Assembly (NCBI RefSeq): GCF_964340395.1
Contig: NC_135552.1
Location: 1,681,001-1,745,000 of the forward strand
Reading direction: 5' to 3'
Length of the DNA: 64,000 nt
Origin: Glandiceps talaboti
Lineage: Eukaryota > Hemichordata > Enteropneusta > Spengelidae
Part shown: positions 26,564 to 41,300 of the stretch, in pieces
Layout of the letters: each line of letters begins with the position of its first letter
Numbering within the stretch: position 1 is the stretch's first letter
Program-made: the position numbers and the translations under genes
The notes under the pieces: generated by a model
Seen by the model: only the letters and a program-made list of their open reading frames with translations
What the model was told of the DNA's origin: nothing
Database searches by the model: none

Positions 26564-29277
26564 TGTGTGTGTCTGTGTGTGTCTGTGTAAACAACTTAAA
26601 GTCAAAAACCGCTGAACCGATTGCCATGATATTTGGTGGGTCCATTACCTTGGGTGTCTAGTTGGGAAATTGTTCAAATGAAAATGATCGCATCAGAAAT
26701 GTGCATTTTACGTTTAGAAATGTGATTTCTTGTATTACAAAATGCTTTGACTTCAGCCTGGAAATGAAAAATTCTTGTTTTATTGATTCAATGAAATCAT
26801 TAAATCTTTTATGGTCTACTTCACACATCAGTGTGAATGGCGTAAAGATTAACACCTGTTTAAGGTTGTTTGGCAACCTAGGCCTGTTTTTAGCACAGCT
26901 GAATTAAATCTTAGACACTATGCTTAAAACAGGTTCATATAAATGCACAATCCTTAGGCATTCAAAAAACAGTTTGTACAAAGAATAAGAAGTCACACAT
27001 TTTATGGGGAAAGAAAAATAGTCATATCAAGACCTCCATGATCATACTGTGTTTGGCAGGTTGAATTTCCTGTATGTACCGATTGCCATGATATTTGATG
27101 GGTGTATTACCGTGGTTGTCTAGTTGGGAAATTGTTCAAATCAAAATGATCTTACTACCGGTGTGTGATATGGGTCGGAAAATTTAATTTTTGGTCAAAA
27201 AACTTACTCAAAAACTATTGGGCAGATCAGTCTGAAATTTGGCGGGAACATTCTTAGGGGTGTCTAAGCATTCAAAATATGTTTGCAAATGTGCCTAGCA
27301 ACAAGACCATGCCCATAGCAACAGCCAAACGGTGAGGTATTTCACAAAGATAACCACTGGGATTAAGACAATTGAATATTAAGCATTCAAAAAATGTAAT
27401 GTAAATTTGCCTTACAACAAGACCACGCCCATAGCAACAGCCAAGTCATCTCATATATTACAAAGATAACAGGAATTGATAGACAAATGAATAAGCATTC
27501 AAAAAATGTATGCAAATTTGCCTAGCAACAAGGCCACACTCATAGCAACAGCCAATCAGTGATGTATTTCACCAAGATAACCATGGGGATGGATAGACAA
27601 TTGAATAAACATTCAAAAAATGTGTTACCTGCCTAGCAACAAGACCACGCCCATAGCAACAACCAAATAATCACATATTTTGCAAAGATAACACAGACAC
27701 ATTCCAAAAGTGTATGCAAATGTGCCAGCACAGTTACCTACTTCACATCATTCATACGAAAGTATGTAGTAGTAAATATATGTAGCATAATTAATTTCTA
27801 TGTTATTGTAATTTTCCTTTTCCAAGAAACAACTGTTACATAATTGTTCATCAAATCACACTTCCAAATATCACCGATATAAATATGTCACCCAGAAAAG
27901 TAACCCATGGTATATGACAAGCTTTCAAACTTTCTTAATATGAAAAGTTTACCCATCTATGTAAGCACAAATTGTTAAGGAAAAATTTTGGGAACAGTCC
28001 GTCTGCTATGTATTAATTTTGTTTTAAAATGTCTTAAATAACGCTGTAGTGTTTCTGTTACATGTTAGGAAGGTAAAAGTGGTTTAATAGATGTATATAT
28101 GCACAAAGTTTTATTTTGTAATACAAACTGTATGTACATATACTGTTACTACCAGGTATATTAGAGATAAAATTCCAAAGTATTCTCTCTGCTTCATCTT
28201 TGCAGTGGACTTTGTTATGCCACAGAAGGGAGAATCCCTGATAGGGGCATATGACAAATGGCGTGCACGTGCTGACCCTAAAGTCTGTTGTGACTATTCT
28301 CTTCATGTTGCTGTGACTTGGTGGAGTGACAAAGTTGCTGAAGAAATGGAAGAACTGGCCAAGGATAAAGGTAAAATTTCAATCTAGTATTCTGTCTGAT
28401 TTCAAATTCCCTGCTTCTCTTTATGTTGATAAGGGAATGTATTGTGAGAGATGTTTCCACCGAGACTCTTATATGATGACGGTTCAATGAAACAAACCTG
28501 CATTTGTCTAAGGATGTGCTTGGTGTTGGAAAAAGCTGTTGGAGTGTGAGTTGTACATGTACTGTGTGTTTGTATTTTGAGTTAGTGACAGATAGTTACA
28601 TTTTTTACTGACAGAGGTATGTCTTTGTTTAGTATGCTGGGTTGTTTTTTTACTGACAGGTGTCTTTGTTTAGTATGCTGGGTTGTTTTTTTACTGACAG
28701 GTATGTCTTTGTTTAGTATGCTGGGTTGTTTTTTTACTGACAGAGGTATGTCTTTGTTTAGTATGCTGGGTTGTTTTTTTACTGACAGGTGTCTTTGTTT
28801 AGTATGCTGGGTTGTTTTTTTACTGACAGGTGTCTTTGTTTAGTATGCTGGGTTGTTTTTTTACTGACAGAGGTATGTCTTTGTTTAGTATGCTGGGTTG
28901 GTTTTTTACTGACAGAGGTATGTCTTTGTTTAGTATGCTGGGTTGTTTTTTTTACTGACAGAGGTATGTCTTTGTTTAGTATGCTGGGTTTTTTTTTTAC
29001 TGACAGAGGTATGTCTTTGTTTAGTATGCTGGGTTGTTTTTTTTACTGACAGAGGTATGTCTTTGTTTAGTATGCTGGGTTGTTTTTTTACTGACAGGTA
29101 TGTTTAGTATGCTGGGTTGTGACAAATAAAGATTCATGATTGTGTGCACTTCTTTTGTCGTAATGGTTGTAGTGCAAATAACAATCACTCTTTCAGTCTA
29201 GTTAACTTTTTCTCCTTTGATCAACTAATTTCTATATTTTTAGCACAACTAAACTGAGGTTCAGTAGTGCACAGTGA

Positions 29278-29343
<66 letters not shown>

Positions 29344-32300
29344 ATGACAAAGACAAAAACCACCAGACTGATTAGCTTGGTATTTGATGGAGACACTACT
29401 TAGGACATGTTGGTGGGAAATTGTTCAAATGAAAATGATCTCATCAGAGAAGTGTGTTTTGGGTCACAAATGTGATTTTTGGTCATTGGTGCTATTTTTG
29501 TCTATTTCAAGGTATCAATTCTTTCAAGATGTTTATGGCATACAAGGGTGTCTTCATGGTAGATGACACAGAGGTAAGAAGTCCTTCAAATAAGTTAATC
29601 AAATGTGATATTTGTAGAAATTAGCATATTTACTGACTTGTCCTGTTAAGAGTTAGAACAATACAATTCTCAGGAAAGAGTTCGACTATATGTTTTGATC
29701 AAAGATACCGTCAATTTTTCATATGATCCATTTGTCATTCTGCCTTTAATATTATAATTGTCACCAAAGTATGGATATTGACCTGACAACCACAAAACAC
29801 TTCACCAGTATTGATATTGACCTGACAACCACAAACACTTCACCACTATGGATATTGACCTGACAACCACAAACACTTCACCAGTATTGATATTGACCTG
29901 ACAACCACAAACACTGCACCAGTATTGATATTGACCTGACAACCACAAACACTTCACCAGTATGGATATTGACCTGACAACCGCAAACACTTCACCAGTA
30001 TTGATATTGACCTGACAACCACAAACACTTCACCAGTATTGATATTGACCTGACAACCACAAAACACTTCACCAGTATGGATATTGACCTGACAACCACA
30101 AAACACTTCACCAGTATTGATATTGACCTGACAACCACAAAACACTTCACCAGTATGGATATTGACCTGACAACTACAAACACTGCACGAGTATGGATAT
30201 TGACCTGACAACCACACACAAACACTTGTCAACTATCGTTATTCTTCATTGTAGTGCACTTAAACTGTTTCTAGACAATCCTCAACTAATACAATGTTTG
30301 AGGTTCACCTTTTCCATCTCCTGTACCATTTATGTAACAAATATTTTAAACAATGGAACTATTTTGACCACTAAGTTGAATATGTGATGAAAACCAAATG
30401 TGTTTTTATAGTAAGGGTCACTATAAGATGACACAACATTGTAGGATGATAGAGACAACATTGTAGGATGATAGAGACAACATTGTAGGATGATAGACAC
30501 AACATTGTATGATGATAGAGACAACATTGTAGGATGATAGAGACAACATTGTAGGATGATAGAGACAACATTGTAGGATGATAGACACAACATTGTAGGA
30601 TGATAGAGACAACATTGTAGGATGATAGACACAACATTGTAAGATGATAGAGACAACATTGTAGGATGATAGAGACAACATTGTAGGATGATAGAGACAA
30701 CATTGTAGGATGATAGAGACAACATTGTAGGATGATAGAGACAACATTGTAGGATGATAGAGACAACATTGTAAGATGATAGAGACAACATTGTAAGATG
30801 ATAGAGACAACATTGTAAGATGATAGAGACAACATTGTAGGATGATAGAGACAACATTGTAAGATGATAGAGACAACATTGTAAGATGATAGAGACAACA
30901 TTGTAGGATGATGGAGACAACATTGTAAGATGATAGAGACAACAATTTAAGATGATAGAGACAACATTGTAGGATGATAGAGACAACATTGTAAGATGAT
31001 AGAGACAACATTGTAAGATGATAGACACAACATTGTAGGATGATAGAGACAACATTGTAGGATGATAGAGACAACATTGTAAGATGATAGAGACAACATT
31101 GTAAGATGATAGACACAACATTGTAGGATGATAGAGACAACATTGTAGGATGATAGAGACAACATTGTAAGATGATAGACACAACATTGTAAGATGATAG
31201 AGACAACATTGTAGGATGATAGATACAACATTGTAGGATGATAGAGACAACATTGTAGGATGATAGAGACAACATTGTAAGATGATAGAGACAACATTGT
31301 AGGATGATAGAGACAACATTGTAGGATGATAGAGACAACATTGTAGGATGATAGAGACAACATTGTAAGATGATAGAGACAACATTGTAGGATGATAGAG
31401 ACAACATTGTAGGATGATAGAGACAACATTGTAGGATGATAGACACAACATTGTAGGATGATAGAGACAACATTGTAGGATGATAGAGACAACATTGTAG
31501 GATGATAGACACAACATTGTATGATGATAGAGACAACATTGTAGGATGATAGAGACAACATTGTAGGATGATAGAGACAACATTGTAGGATGATAGACAC
31601 AACATTGTAGGATGATAGAGACAACATTGTAGGATGATAGACACAACATTGTAAGATGATAGAGACAACATTGTAGGATGATAGAGACAACATTGTAGGA
31701 TGATAGAGACAACATTGTAGGATGATAGAGACAACATTGTAGGATGATAGAGACAACATTGTAGGATGATAGAGACAACATTGTAAGATGATAGAGACAA
31801 CATTGTAAGATGATAGAGACAACATTGTAAGATGATAGAGACAACATTGTAGGATGATAGAGACAACATTGTAAGATGATAGAGACAACATTGTAAGATG
31901 ATAGAGACAACATTGTAGGATGATGGAGACAACATTGTAAGATGATAGAGACAACAATTTAAGATGATAGAGACAACATTGTAGGATGATAGAGACAACA
32001 TTGTAAGATGATAGAGACAACATTGTAAGATGATAGACACAACATTGTAGGATGATAGAGACAACATTGTAGGATGATAGAGACAACATTGTAAGATGAT
32101 AGAGACAACATTGTAAGATGATAGACACAACATTGTAGGATGATAGAGACAACATTGTAGGATGATAGAGACAACATTGTAAGATGATAGACACAACATT
32201 GTAAGATGATAGAGACAACATTGTAGGATGATAGATACAACATTGTAGGATGATAGAGACAACATTGTAGGATGATAGAGACAACATTGTAAGATGATAG

Positions 32301-35300
32301 AGACAACATTGTAGGATGATAGAGACAACATTGTAGGATGATAGAGACAACATTGTAGGATGATAGAGACAACATTGTAAGATGATAGAGACAACATTGT
32401 AGGATGATAGAGACAACATTGTAGGATGATAGAGACAACATTGTAGGATGATAGACACAACATTGTAGGATGATAGAGACAACATTGTAGGATGATAGAG
32501 ACAACATTGTAGGATGATAGAGACAACATTGTAGGATGATAGACACAACATTGTAGGATGATAGAGACAACATTGTAGGATGATAGAGACAACATTGTAG
32601 GATGATAGACACAACATTGTAGGATGATAGAGACAACATTGTAGGATGATAGAGACAACATTGTAGGATGATAGAGACAACATTGTAAGATGATAGAGAC
32701 AACATTGTAGGATGATAGAGACAACATTGTAAGATGATAGAGACAACATTGTAAGATGATAGAGACAACATTGTAGGATGATAGAGACAACATTGTAGGA
32801 TGATAGAGACAACATTGTAAGATGATAGAGACAACATTGTAGGATGATAGAGACAACATTGTAGGATGATAGAGACAACATTGTAGGATGATAGAGACAA
32901 CATTGTAGGATGATAGAGACAACATTGTAGGATGATAGAGACAACATTGTAGGATGATAGAGACAACATTGTAGGATGATAGAGACAACATTGTAGGATG
33001 ATAGAGACAACATTGTAGGATGATAGAGACAACATTTTAACAGACAGATGAAAATAACTCTGCATATTAATATTGTGTTCCAGTTGTATCATATTTTCAA
33101 ACGTTGTAAGGAGTTAGGTGCTTTGGCTCAAGTTCATGCAGAGAATGGAGACTTGATTGATGAGGTATGTAATTTATTCATAGTACGGTATTCTAACTAC
33201 AGTTGCTACAAACTCACCAATTCATAGTATGGTATTCTAACTACAGTTACTATAAACTCACCAATTCATAGTATGGTATTCTAACTACAGTTACTATAAA
33301 CTCACCAATTCATAGTATGGTATTCTAACTACAGTTACTACAAACTCACCAATTCATAGTATGGTATTCTAACTACAGTTACTACAAACTCACCAATTCA
33401 TAGTATGGTATTCTAACTACAGTTACTACAAATTCACCAATTTAGAGTACGGTATTTGAAGTACAGTTACTATAAACTCATCACCAATGTACAAACAAAT
33501 ATGTTTAGCTATATTTTAACGAACATCTGCTAATTTGAACAATTTCAGGAGTTTGACCTCTATTTTTTTTCACCCTGAGTTTCTGAACTTCCTGGAGTTA
33601 TCTCCCACTAGATATAAAACAATATATCTGAAACTATTGTGGAAAAAAACTGAAGGTATTCAAGCAAGCATTGAACAGAACAAAGTTTCCTGAGCTGTGT
33701 GCTACTGATGTTATTCATTTATTTATTAGTCCATGCCGGACGAAAGTCCGGGACGGGGACTTATGGATTGGGTTCCGTCTGTCCGTCCGTCCGTCCGTCC
33801 GTCCGTCCGCAGCTGTTTCTTGGAGATGCCTGGACCAATTTTTTTCAAACTTGGTACAGGGGCAACATACAATGGCATATATATGCACGTCAATTTGTTT
33901 CATGATACGATCCAATATGGCCGCCTAGCAGCCATTTTGTTTGCAAATTTTCCCTGTCTAAAGCCATAACTCAGACATGCTTGAACAGATCTCATTCAAA
34001 GTTGGTATTAGGACAGTGTTCTATGACATACATGTGCATATTCATTGTTGTCATGATACGATCCAATATGGCCGCCTAGCAGCCATTTTGTTTGCGAATT
34101 GTCCATGTCCAAAGCCATAACTCAGACATGCTTGAAAAGATCTCATTCAAAGTTGGTATTAGGACAGTGTTCTATGCCGTACATGTGCATATCCATTTTC
34201 ATTGTGATACGATCCAATATGGCTACCTGGCAGCCATTTTGTTTGCGAATTTTCCATGTCCAAAGCCATAACTCAGACATGCTTGAACAGATCTCATTCA
34301 AAGTTGGTATTAGGACAGTGTTCTATGACATACATGTGCATATCCATTTTCGCCGTGATACGACCCCCCCATACCCAACCCATCCTTTATTGTTGGAGGC
34401 ATATTCCATGTCCAACAAGCAGACACAACATATCTAAGTCTGTTTGATTTAGGTTCACAATTGTTGTTGCGTGATCAGAGTAGTGATAATTCCTTAAAAA
34501 CCAATCATAGAGGGGACTATGTCATTCTCAATGACTTGTTTATTTAGTGATTACCTAAATTAATTATGTTTATTTATTACACATTAGTGTTCTAAGAAGA
34601 TATTGGCGTTAGGTATCACTGGACCAGAAGGCCATGAAATGTGCAGACCAGAGGAGGTAAGGATGTATGCATGTCTTTTTAGGTCAGTTATCAATTTCAT
34701 TGTCATAGTAACACATATTCAATGAAATGAAATTCACAAACAAAAATGCCCACAGTTTAGGACTTTGTTCTTTTCGGTTGTCATATAAATTCTAGAACAA
34801 CTTCAAATATTGTATACCTGACAGAAACATGTGTTGTAATAAGCTATTATGGCTTTATTTGTACATTTGATGTCCCTCAATCTATGCAAACACCACAGCT
34901 ACCATGGAAACTATGTTTCTCACATTCATAGGTTTTATAGATTTTCTTGGGATCAATTTTGAGTGTTAAAAATAAGTGAAATGTAAAAACGATTGTTGCA
35001 TGCCAATTTTATATTCTACTTAGAACAATGTAAATGTACTGTAACTCCAATAGAGTAATCACTGCAAGTCTATATTCTAGTCAGTACAATGTATATATAC
35101 TCCAATAGAGTAATCACTGCAAGTCTATATTCTAGTCAGTACAATGTATATATACTCCAATAGAGTAATCACTGCAAATCTATATTCTAGTCAGTACAAT
35201 GTATATATACTCCAATAGAGTAATCACTGCAAATCTATATTCTAGTCAGTACAATGTATATATACTCCAATAGAGTAATCACTGCAAGTCTATATTCTAG

Positions 35301-38300
35301 TCAGTACAATGTATATATACTCCAATAGAGTAATCACTGCAAGTCTATATTCTAGTCAGTACAATGTATATATACTCCAATAGAGTAATCACTGCAAGTC
35401 TATATTCTAGTCAGTACAATGTATATATACTCCAATAGAGTAATCACTGCAAGTCTATATTCTAGTCAGTGCAATGTATATATACTCCAATAGAGTAATC
35501 ACTGCAAGTCTATATTCTAGTCAGTACAATGTATATATACTCCAATAGAGTAATCACTGCAAGTCTATATTCTAGTCAGTACAATGTATATATACTCCAA
35601 TAGAGTAATCACTGCAAGTCTATATTCTAGTCAGTACAATGTATATATACTCCAATAGAGTAATCACTGCAAGTCTATATTCTAGTTAGTGCAATGTATA
35701 TATACTCCAATAGAGTAATCACTGCAAGTCTATATTCTAGTCAGTGCAATGTATATATACTCCAATAGAGTAATCACTGCAAATCTATAGTCTAGTCAGT
35801 ACAATGTATATATACTCCAATAGAGTAATCACTGCAAATCTATATTCTAGTTAGTACAATGTATATATACTCCAATAGAGTAATCACTGCAAGTCTATAT
35901 TCTAGTCAGTGCAATGTATATATACTCCAATAGAGTAATCACTGCAAGTCTATATTCTAGTCAGTACAATGTATATATACTCCAATAGAGTAATCACTGC
36001 AAGTCTATATTCTAGTCAGTACAATATATATATACTCCAATAGAGTAATCACTGCAAATCTATATTCTAGTCAGTACAATGTATATATACTCCAATAGAG
36101 TAATCACTGCAAATCTATATTCTAGTCAGTACAATGTATATATACTCCAATAGAGTAATCACTGCAAGTCTATATTCTAGTCAGTACAATGTATATATAC
36201 TCCAATAGAGTAATCACTGCAAATCTATATTCTAGTCAGTACAATGTATATATACTCCAATAGAGTAATCACTGCAAGTCTATATTCTAGTCAGTACAAT
36301 GTATATATACTCCAATAGAGTAATCACTGCAAGTCTATATTCTAGTCAGTACAATGTATATATACTCCAATAGAGTAATCACTGCAAGTCTATATTCTAG
36401 TTAGTACAATATATATATATACTCCAATAGAGTAATCACTGCAAGTCTATATTCTAGTCAGTACAATGTATATATACTCCAATAGAGTAATCACTGCAAG
36501 TCTATATTCTAGTCTGTACAATGTATATATACTCCAATAGAGTAATCACTGCAAATCTATATTCTAGTCAGTACAATATATATATACTCCAATAGAGTAA
36601 TCACTGCAAGTCTATATTCTAGTTAGTACAATGTATATATACTCCAATAGAGTAATCACTGCAAATCTATATTCTAGTTAGTACAATGTATATATACTCC
36701 AATAGAGTAATCACTGCAAATCTATATTCTAGTTAGTGCAATGTATATATACTCCAATAGAGTAATCACTGCAAGTCTATATTCTAGTTAGTGCAATGTA
36801 TATATACTCCAATAGAGTAATCACTGCAAGTCTATATTCTAGTTAGTACAATGTATATATACTCCAATAGAGTAATCACTGCAAATCTATATTCTAGTTA
36901 GTACAATGTATATATACTCCAATAGAGTAATCACTGCAAGTCTATATTCTAGTCAGTGCAATGTATATATACTCCAATAGAGTAATCACTGCAAGTCTAT
37001 ATTCTAGTCAGTACAATGTATATATACTCCAATAGAGTAATCACTGCAAATCTATATTCTAGTCAGTACAATGTATATATACTCCAATAGAGTAATCACT
37101 GCAAATCTATATTCTAGTTAGTACAATGTATATATACTCCAATAGAGTAATCACTGCAAGTCTATATTCTAGTCAGTACAATGTATATATACTCCAATAG
37201 AGTAATCACTGCAAATCTATATTCTAGTTAGTACAATGTATATATACTCCAATAGAGTAATCACTGCAAATCTATATTCTAGTTAGTACAATGTATATAT
37301 ACTCCAATAGAGTAATCACTGCAAATCTATATTCTAGTCAGTACAATGTATATATACTCCAATAGAGTAATCACTGCAAATCTATATTCTAGTTAGTACA
37401 ATGTATATATACTCCAATAGAGTAATCACTGCAAATCTATATTCTAGTTAGTACAATGTATATATACTCCAATAGAGTAATCACTGCAAATCTATATTCT
37501 AGTCAGTACAATGTATATATACTCCAATAGAGTAATCACTGCAAGTCTATATTCTAGTCAGTGCAATGTATATATACTCCAATAGAGTAATCACTGCAAG
37601 TCTATATTCTAGTCAGTACAATGTATATATACTCCAATAGAGTAATCACTGCAAGTCTACCGGTAGGTACACAATCGAAATAATTTAAGAAGTTTTGTCT
37701 TTTATCTCATATGCTATTAAAGAGGTTGAGGCAGAGGCTGTAAACAGAGCTATCTGTACAGCTAAATTATGTAACGTATCTTTGTATGTTGTCAAAGTTA
37801 TGAGCAAGAGTTCTGCCAATATCATATCGACTGCTAGGAAGGAAGGTGATTGTAACAGAGATTGCAATATGATTCTTTTCTTTTCTTTTTCTCTGTTTGT
37901 ACCCACTCTTTGTGATGTGTTGTGTTTTATTTTTGTTGTCTGTATTTTATCTATTTTGTTTGTTTATTTGTTTACTTTGTACACCCTGTGCACCCCATAT
38001 ATGCAGGTTGAAGCAGAAGCAACAAATCGTGCTATAGTAATAGCCAATCAGGTCAATTGTCCTGTTTATATTGTTCATGTTATGAGTAAAAGTGCAGCTA
38101 ATGTCATCTCAGCAGCAAGGAAAACAGGTAAATCAAACGTCAACTTTCAGGCTGTTTTTACAAGTTCACAAGTAATATTGATGAAAGGAACAATCCACAA
38201 GCATTATTTTTGTTGGTCATACCACTTTTACTGAATGGCAGCCATATTTGTAGTTAAAAATCATTATTTAATGCATCTCAAAAACTGTAATACATAAGAG

Positions 38301-41300
38301 CCTCCACTCAAGTTCTACTCAGATGCAAGCTATCTTTGGAGACCTTGACCTGTGACCTTGACCTTCTGGGCTAATTATCAAAATCAGCCCAATTCCTGCC
38401 TATCACAGACAGACAGATATTGGCAATTTCTTTTAAGTCATGTTTACAAGTATTGGGAAGAAAAGATTTATACACAAACATTATTTTTGGTGCTTATTTA
38501 ATTTTTACTGAATGGCCACTATATTTGTAGTCAAAATCATTATTTACTGTATGGCAGCCATATTTGTTGTAAACAGTCACTGTATTTGATACTGCATAAC
38601 TAAATAACTTCAGTCATAGACTATATTCATAGAACCATCAAAATTAAGCTATTGCTTACATATTGCTTAACAATTATGTGTGGCTAATGTCTTTTAGATC
38701 ATGTCTATAGATAATGCAGAACTGAGGTAGGTAAAGGGTCCAGAATTGAACAGTTGCGAGGCAAAGTGCGAGATCTAGCACTTTGTTAGTTTTTGCGAAG
38801 TGCGAGAGTGTAAACAACGAAGTGTCTCCAACGCCCGATTATATTGTGGTCTTGTTCGCATTATACTACCATTGCCACTCCTGAGTTCCATCGTCTGCAC
38901 CTTGTTGTAAACCATGGCTGAGTTCCATCGTCTGCACCTTGTTGTAAACCATGGCTGATCAAGAGAAATCTTTTGCAATTCCCAGTGTTTTTTTTTTAAG
39001 GCCAGTAAGCCGGTAAATGTTCCTTGGTTTCCCCAATCAATTTACCGGAGTTCCCCACGGGTGTGGCCATGAAAAGACGGAAAACATATAAAATGCTTTG
39101 AAAATGGTGTTTTAACTAATAAAGAAGGAAGTTAGCTTCATAAAATATCTTCAGTATGATGATAATTTTTTTTTTGAAAAACAATGCATAGTCCGATTGT
39201 ATGTTTTGCTTTCCGCCATACGAAAATCAATTGTTTTGATACATAACATGTACCCCTAACCCCTGTCACAATCAATGTAAAAAGACGCTAAAGTAATGTT
39301 GCAATTTTCGTTTTTATTGTTGTGTCTACCTGGAAAATTACTGCGCTGGTTCATACAGACACAGCACAGTGCACTCAACACATCACGCTCCCACATCAAA
39401 AACTCACACTGTACATGTCAAGCCATAGTTCTCTCCACCATGTTCATTTTTTTTTTCACAAGGGCAACAGTGAGCAAGGGTCGTTTTTTGAAAGAAGATG
39501 AAACCGTTTCGTACATAGTTTTCAAGAAGGACAGTCATCTGACAGAACTTTCTGCTTAGATGACTGCACTAAGATTTTGAAAGGTCAAAGATTGTACTGT
39601 GGCGACACATGTAATGTCTGAACTATTAAACGAAAGGGAAGGGACAGAAGGGAAACTTTTCATTTGATACTGACGTAGCCGTGGAAAATCTTACTTCCGT
39701 ATTGTTTCTTAAAAGAAGCAAATCATAGACATAGCGACTTTAAAAACCATAGGTTATGGAGTACATGTACATGTAAAAATGGACCCTTCCAAGACTTTGC
39801 CACGTGCACGGCCCACCCATTCACGAACAGTGGACTTGCCCACATTGAGACCACGTACTAGTACATTGCGTCATGTGTTGTCTTCCAGTGAAGCCCTTTG
39901 CCACCCGATAAGTAAGTTCCGACGGATGGGTAAGAAATATATTAGATCATTTTCGTTTCTAATTCGATAATTGGGAATTAGAATGTACCATTTTGTTCAT
40001 TTTTGTGACATTTTATTTAGTGTCACCAAAGTAGTGTCGATCAACAACGCGAGACGGGATGTGTTTAGATGTAAACGATCCATTGATTTGAGTTGCCTTC
40101 AAGGCAATGAGAGTTCAGGTGCCGAAATCACAAGTCGTCTTCATTTGATGATTTAACTTAAAGGGGTTTGGTGTGTTTTGTTGGGGAAAAAAAACATGCT
40201 AGGGACAGTTTTCTGGCCGAAAAATTGATCTAGCATTTTGTCAAAAAGTGGTGAAATGCTAGAGCTAGCACTTTGCCCCACAACTGTTCATATTTGGACT
40301 TCTGTTACCTGCAGAACCAAATAAACATACACATGCATTAGTTTTGGTGATCATATCACATTTTTATCAATGGCAGACATATTTGTAGTGAACAATCATG
40401 ATTTACCACTTGACTCTAAAACATTAATACATGGAGACTACAAATAAAGTGTCTATCTGAGGGGACCTATGTCTTCTATATGAAGACTTGTTCATTTCTT
40501 TCTTTTCACCAGTCTAAAACCTTGCAAACATTGGGTATGATCTTCACATCTGTTGCACATAGCCATAAATTACTATCATGCTACATGAAATAAAGTTATG
40601 TGTTTTGCTCCTGAAAGGGGGGGGGGGGGGGCTCTTAAAGGGGAATGCCACTTCAAGAAATAAAGGTATTATAATTTTGATAAACTTTGGATTCAGGGGA
40701 GTCATTTCACAATTTCACATCATAGAAACTCCATGATTGCCAAGAAACCCCAAATTAAAACTTTATTTCACCTCTATTGTTCTCACACAAGTCCACTGTT
40801 GCATCATGGGACCTAGCAGATATGCATATTTATTAGATGAGCAATGACTTCTAAGTGGAGCACTGATTATGAAACATGTTGTGATCTTATTTGTTGTAGA
40901 CTTGTTTATATCTAAGTGTTGTATAAAGTATCACCCATTTACTTTATAAGTACCCATTGTTTACTGTATAAGTATCCATTGTTTACTGTATAAGTACCCA
41001 TTGTTTACTGTATAAGTATCCATTGTTTACTGTATAAGTACCCATTGTTTACTGTATAAGTATCCATTGTTTACTGTATAAGTATCCATTGTTTACTGTA
41101 TAAGTACCCATTGTTTACTGTATAAGTACCCATTGTTTACTGTATAAGTATCCATTGTTTACTGTATAATTATCCATTGTTTACTGTATAAGTACCCATT
41201 GTTTACTGTATAAGTATCCATTGTTTACTGTATAAGTATCCATTGTTTACTGTATAAGTACCCATTGTTTACTGTATAAGTACCCATTATTTACTGTATA

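Noticed and set aside
28619-29049. Cys/Phe-rich frames ([11 protein letters not shown])
   Set aside because: Translation of the 45-bp intronic minisatellite.
30330-33092. Minus-strand open frames of 377-856 aa
   Set aside because: They are the 22-bp minisatellite read in three overlapping phases, giving one repeated peptide in every frame. No domain, no splice or start context.
33671-34447. Frames around the GTCC tract ([10 protein letters not shown])
   Set aside because: Microsatellite and core of the family B repeat; the same frames occur in the copy at 61685-62381.
40619-40632. Poly-G run as a functional quadruplex
   Set aside because: Simple homopolymer near a repeat end; a single run does not form an intramolecular quadruplex by itself.
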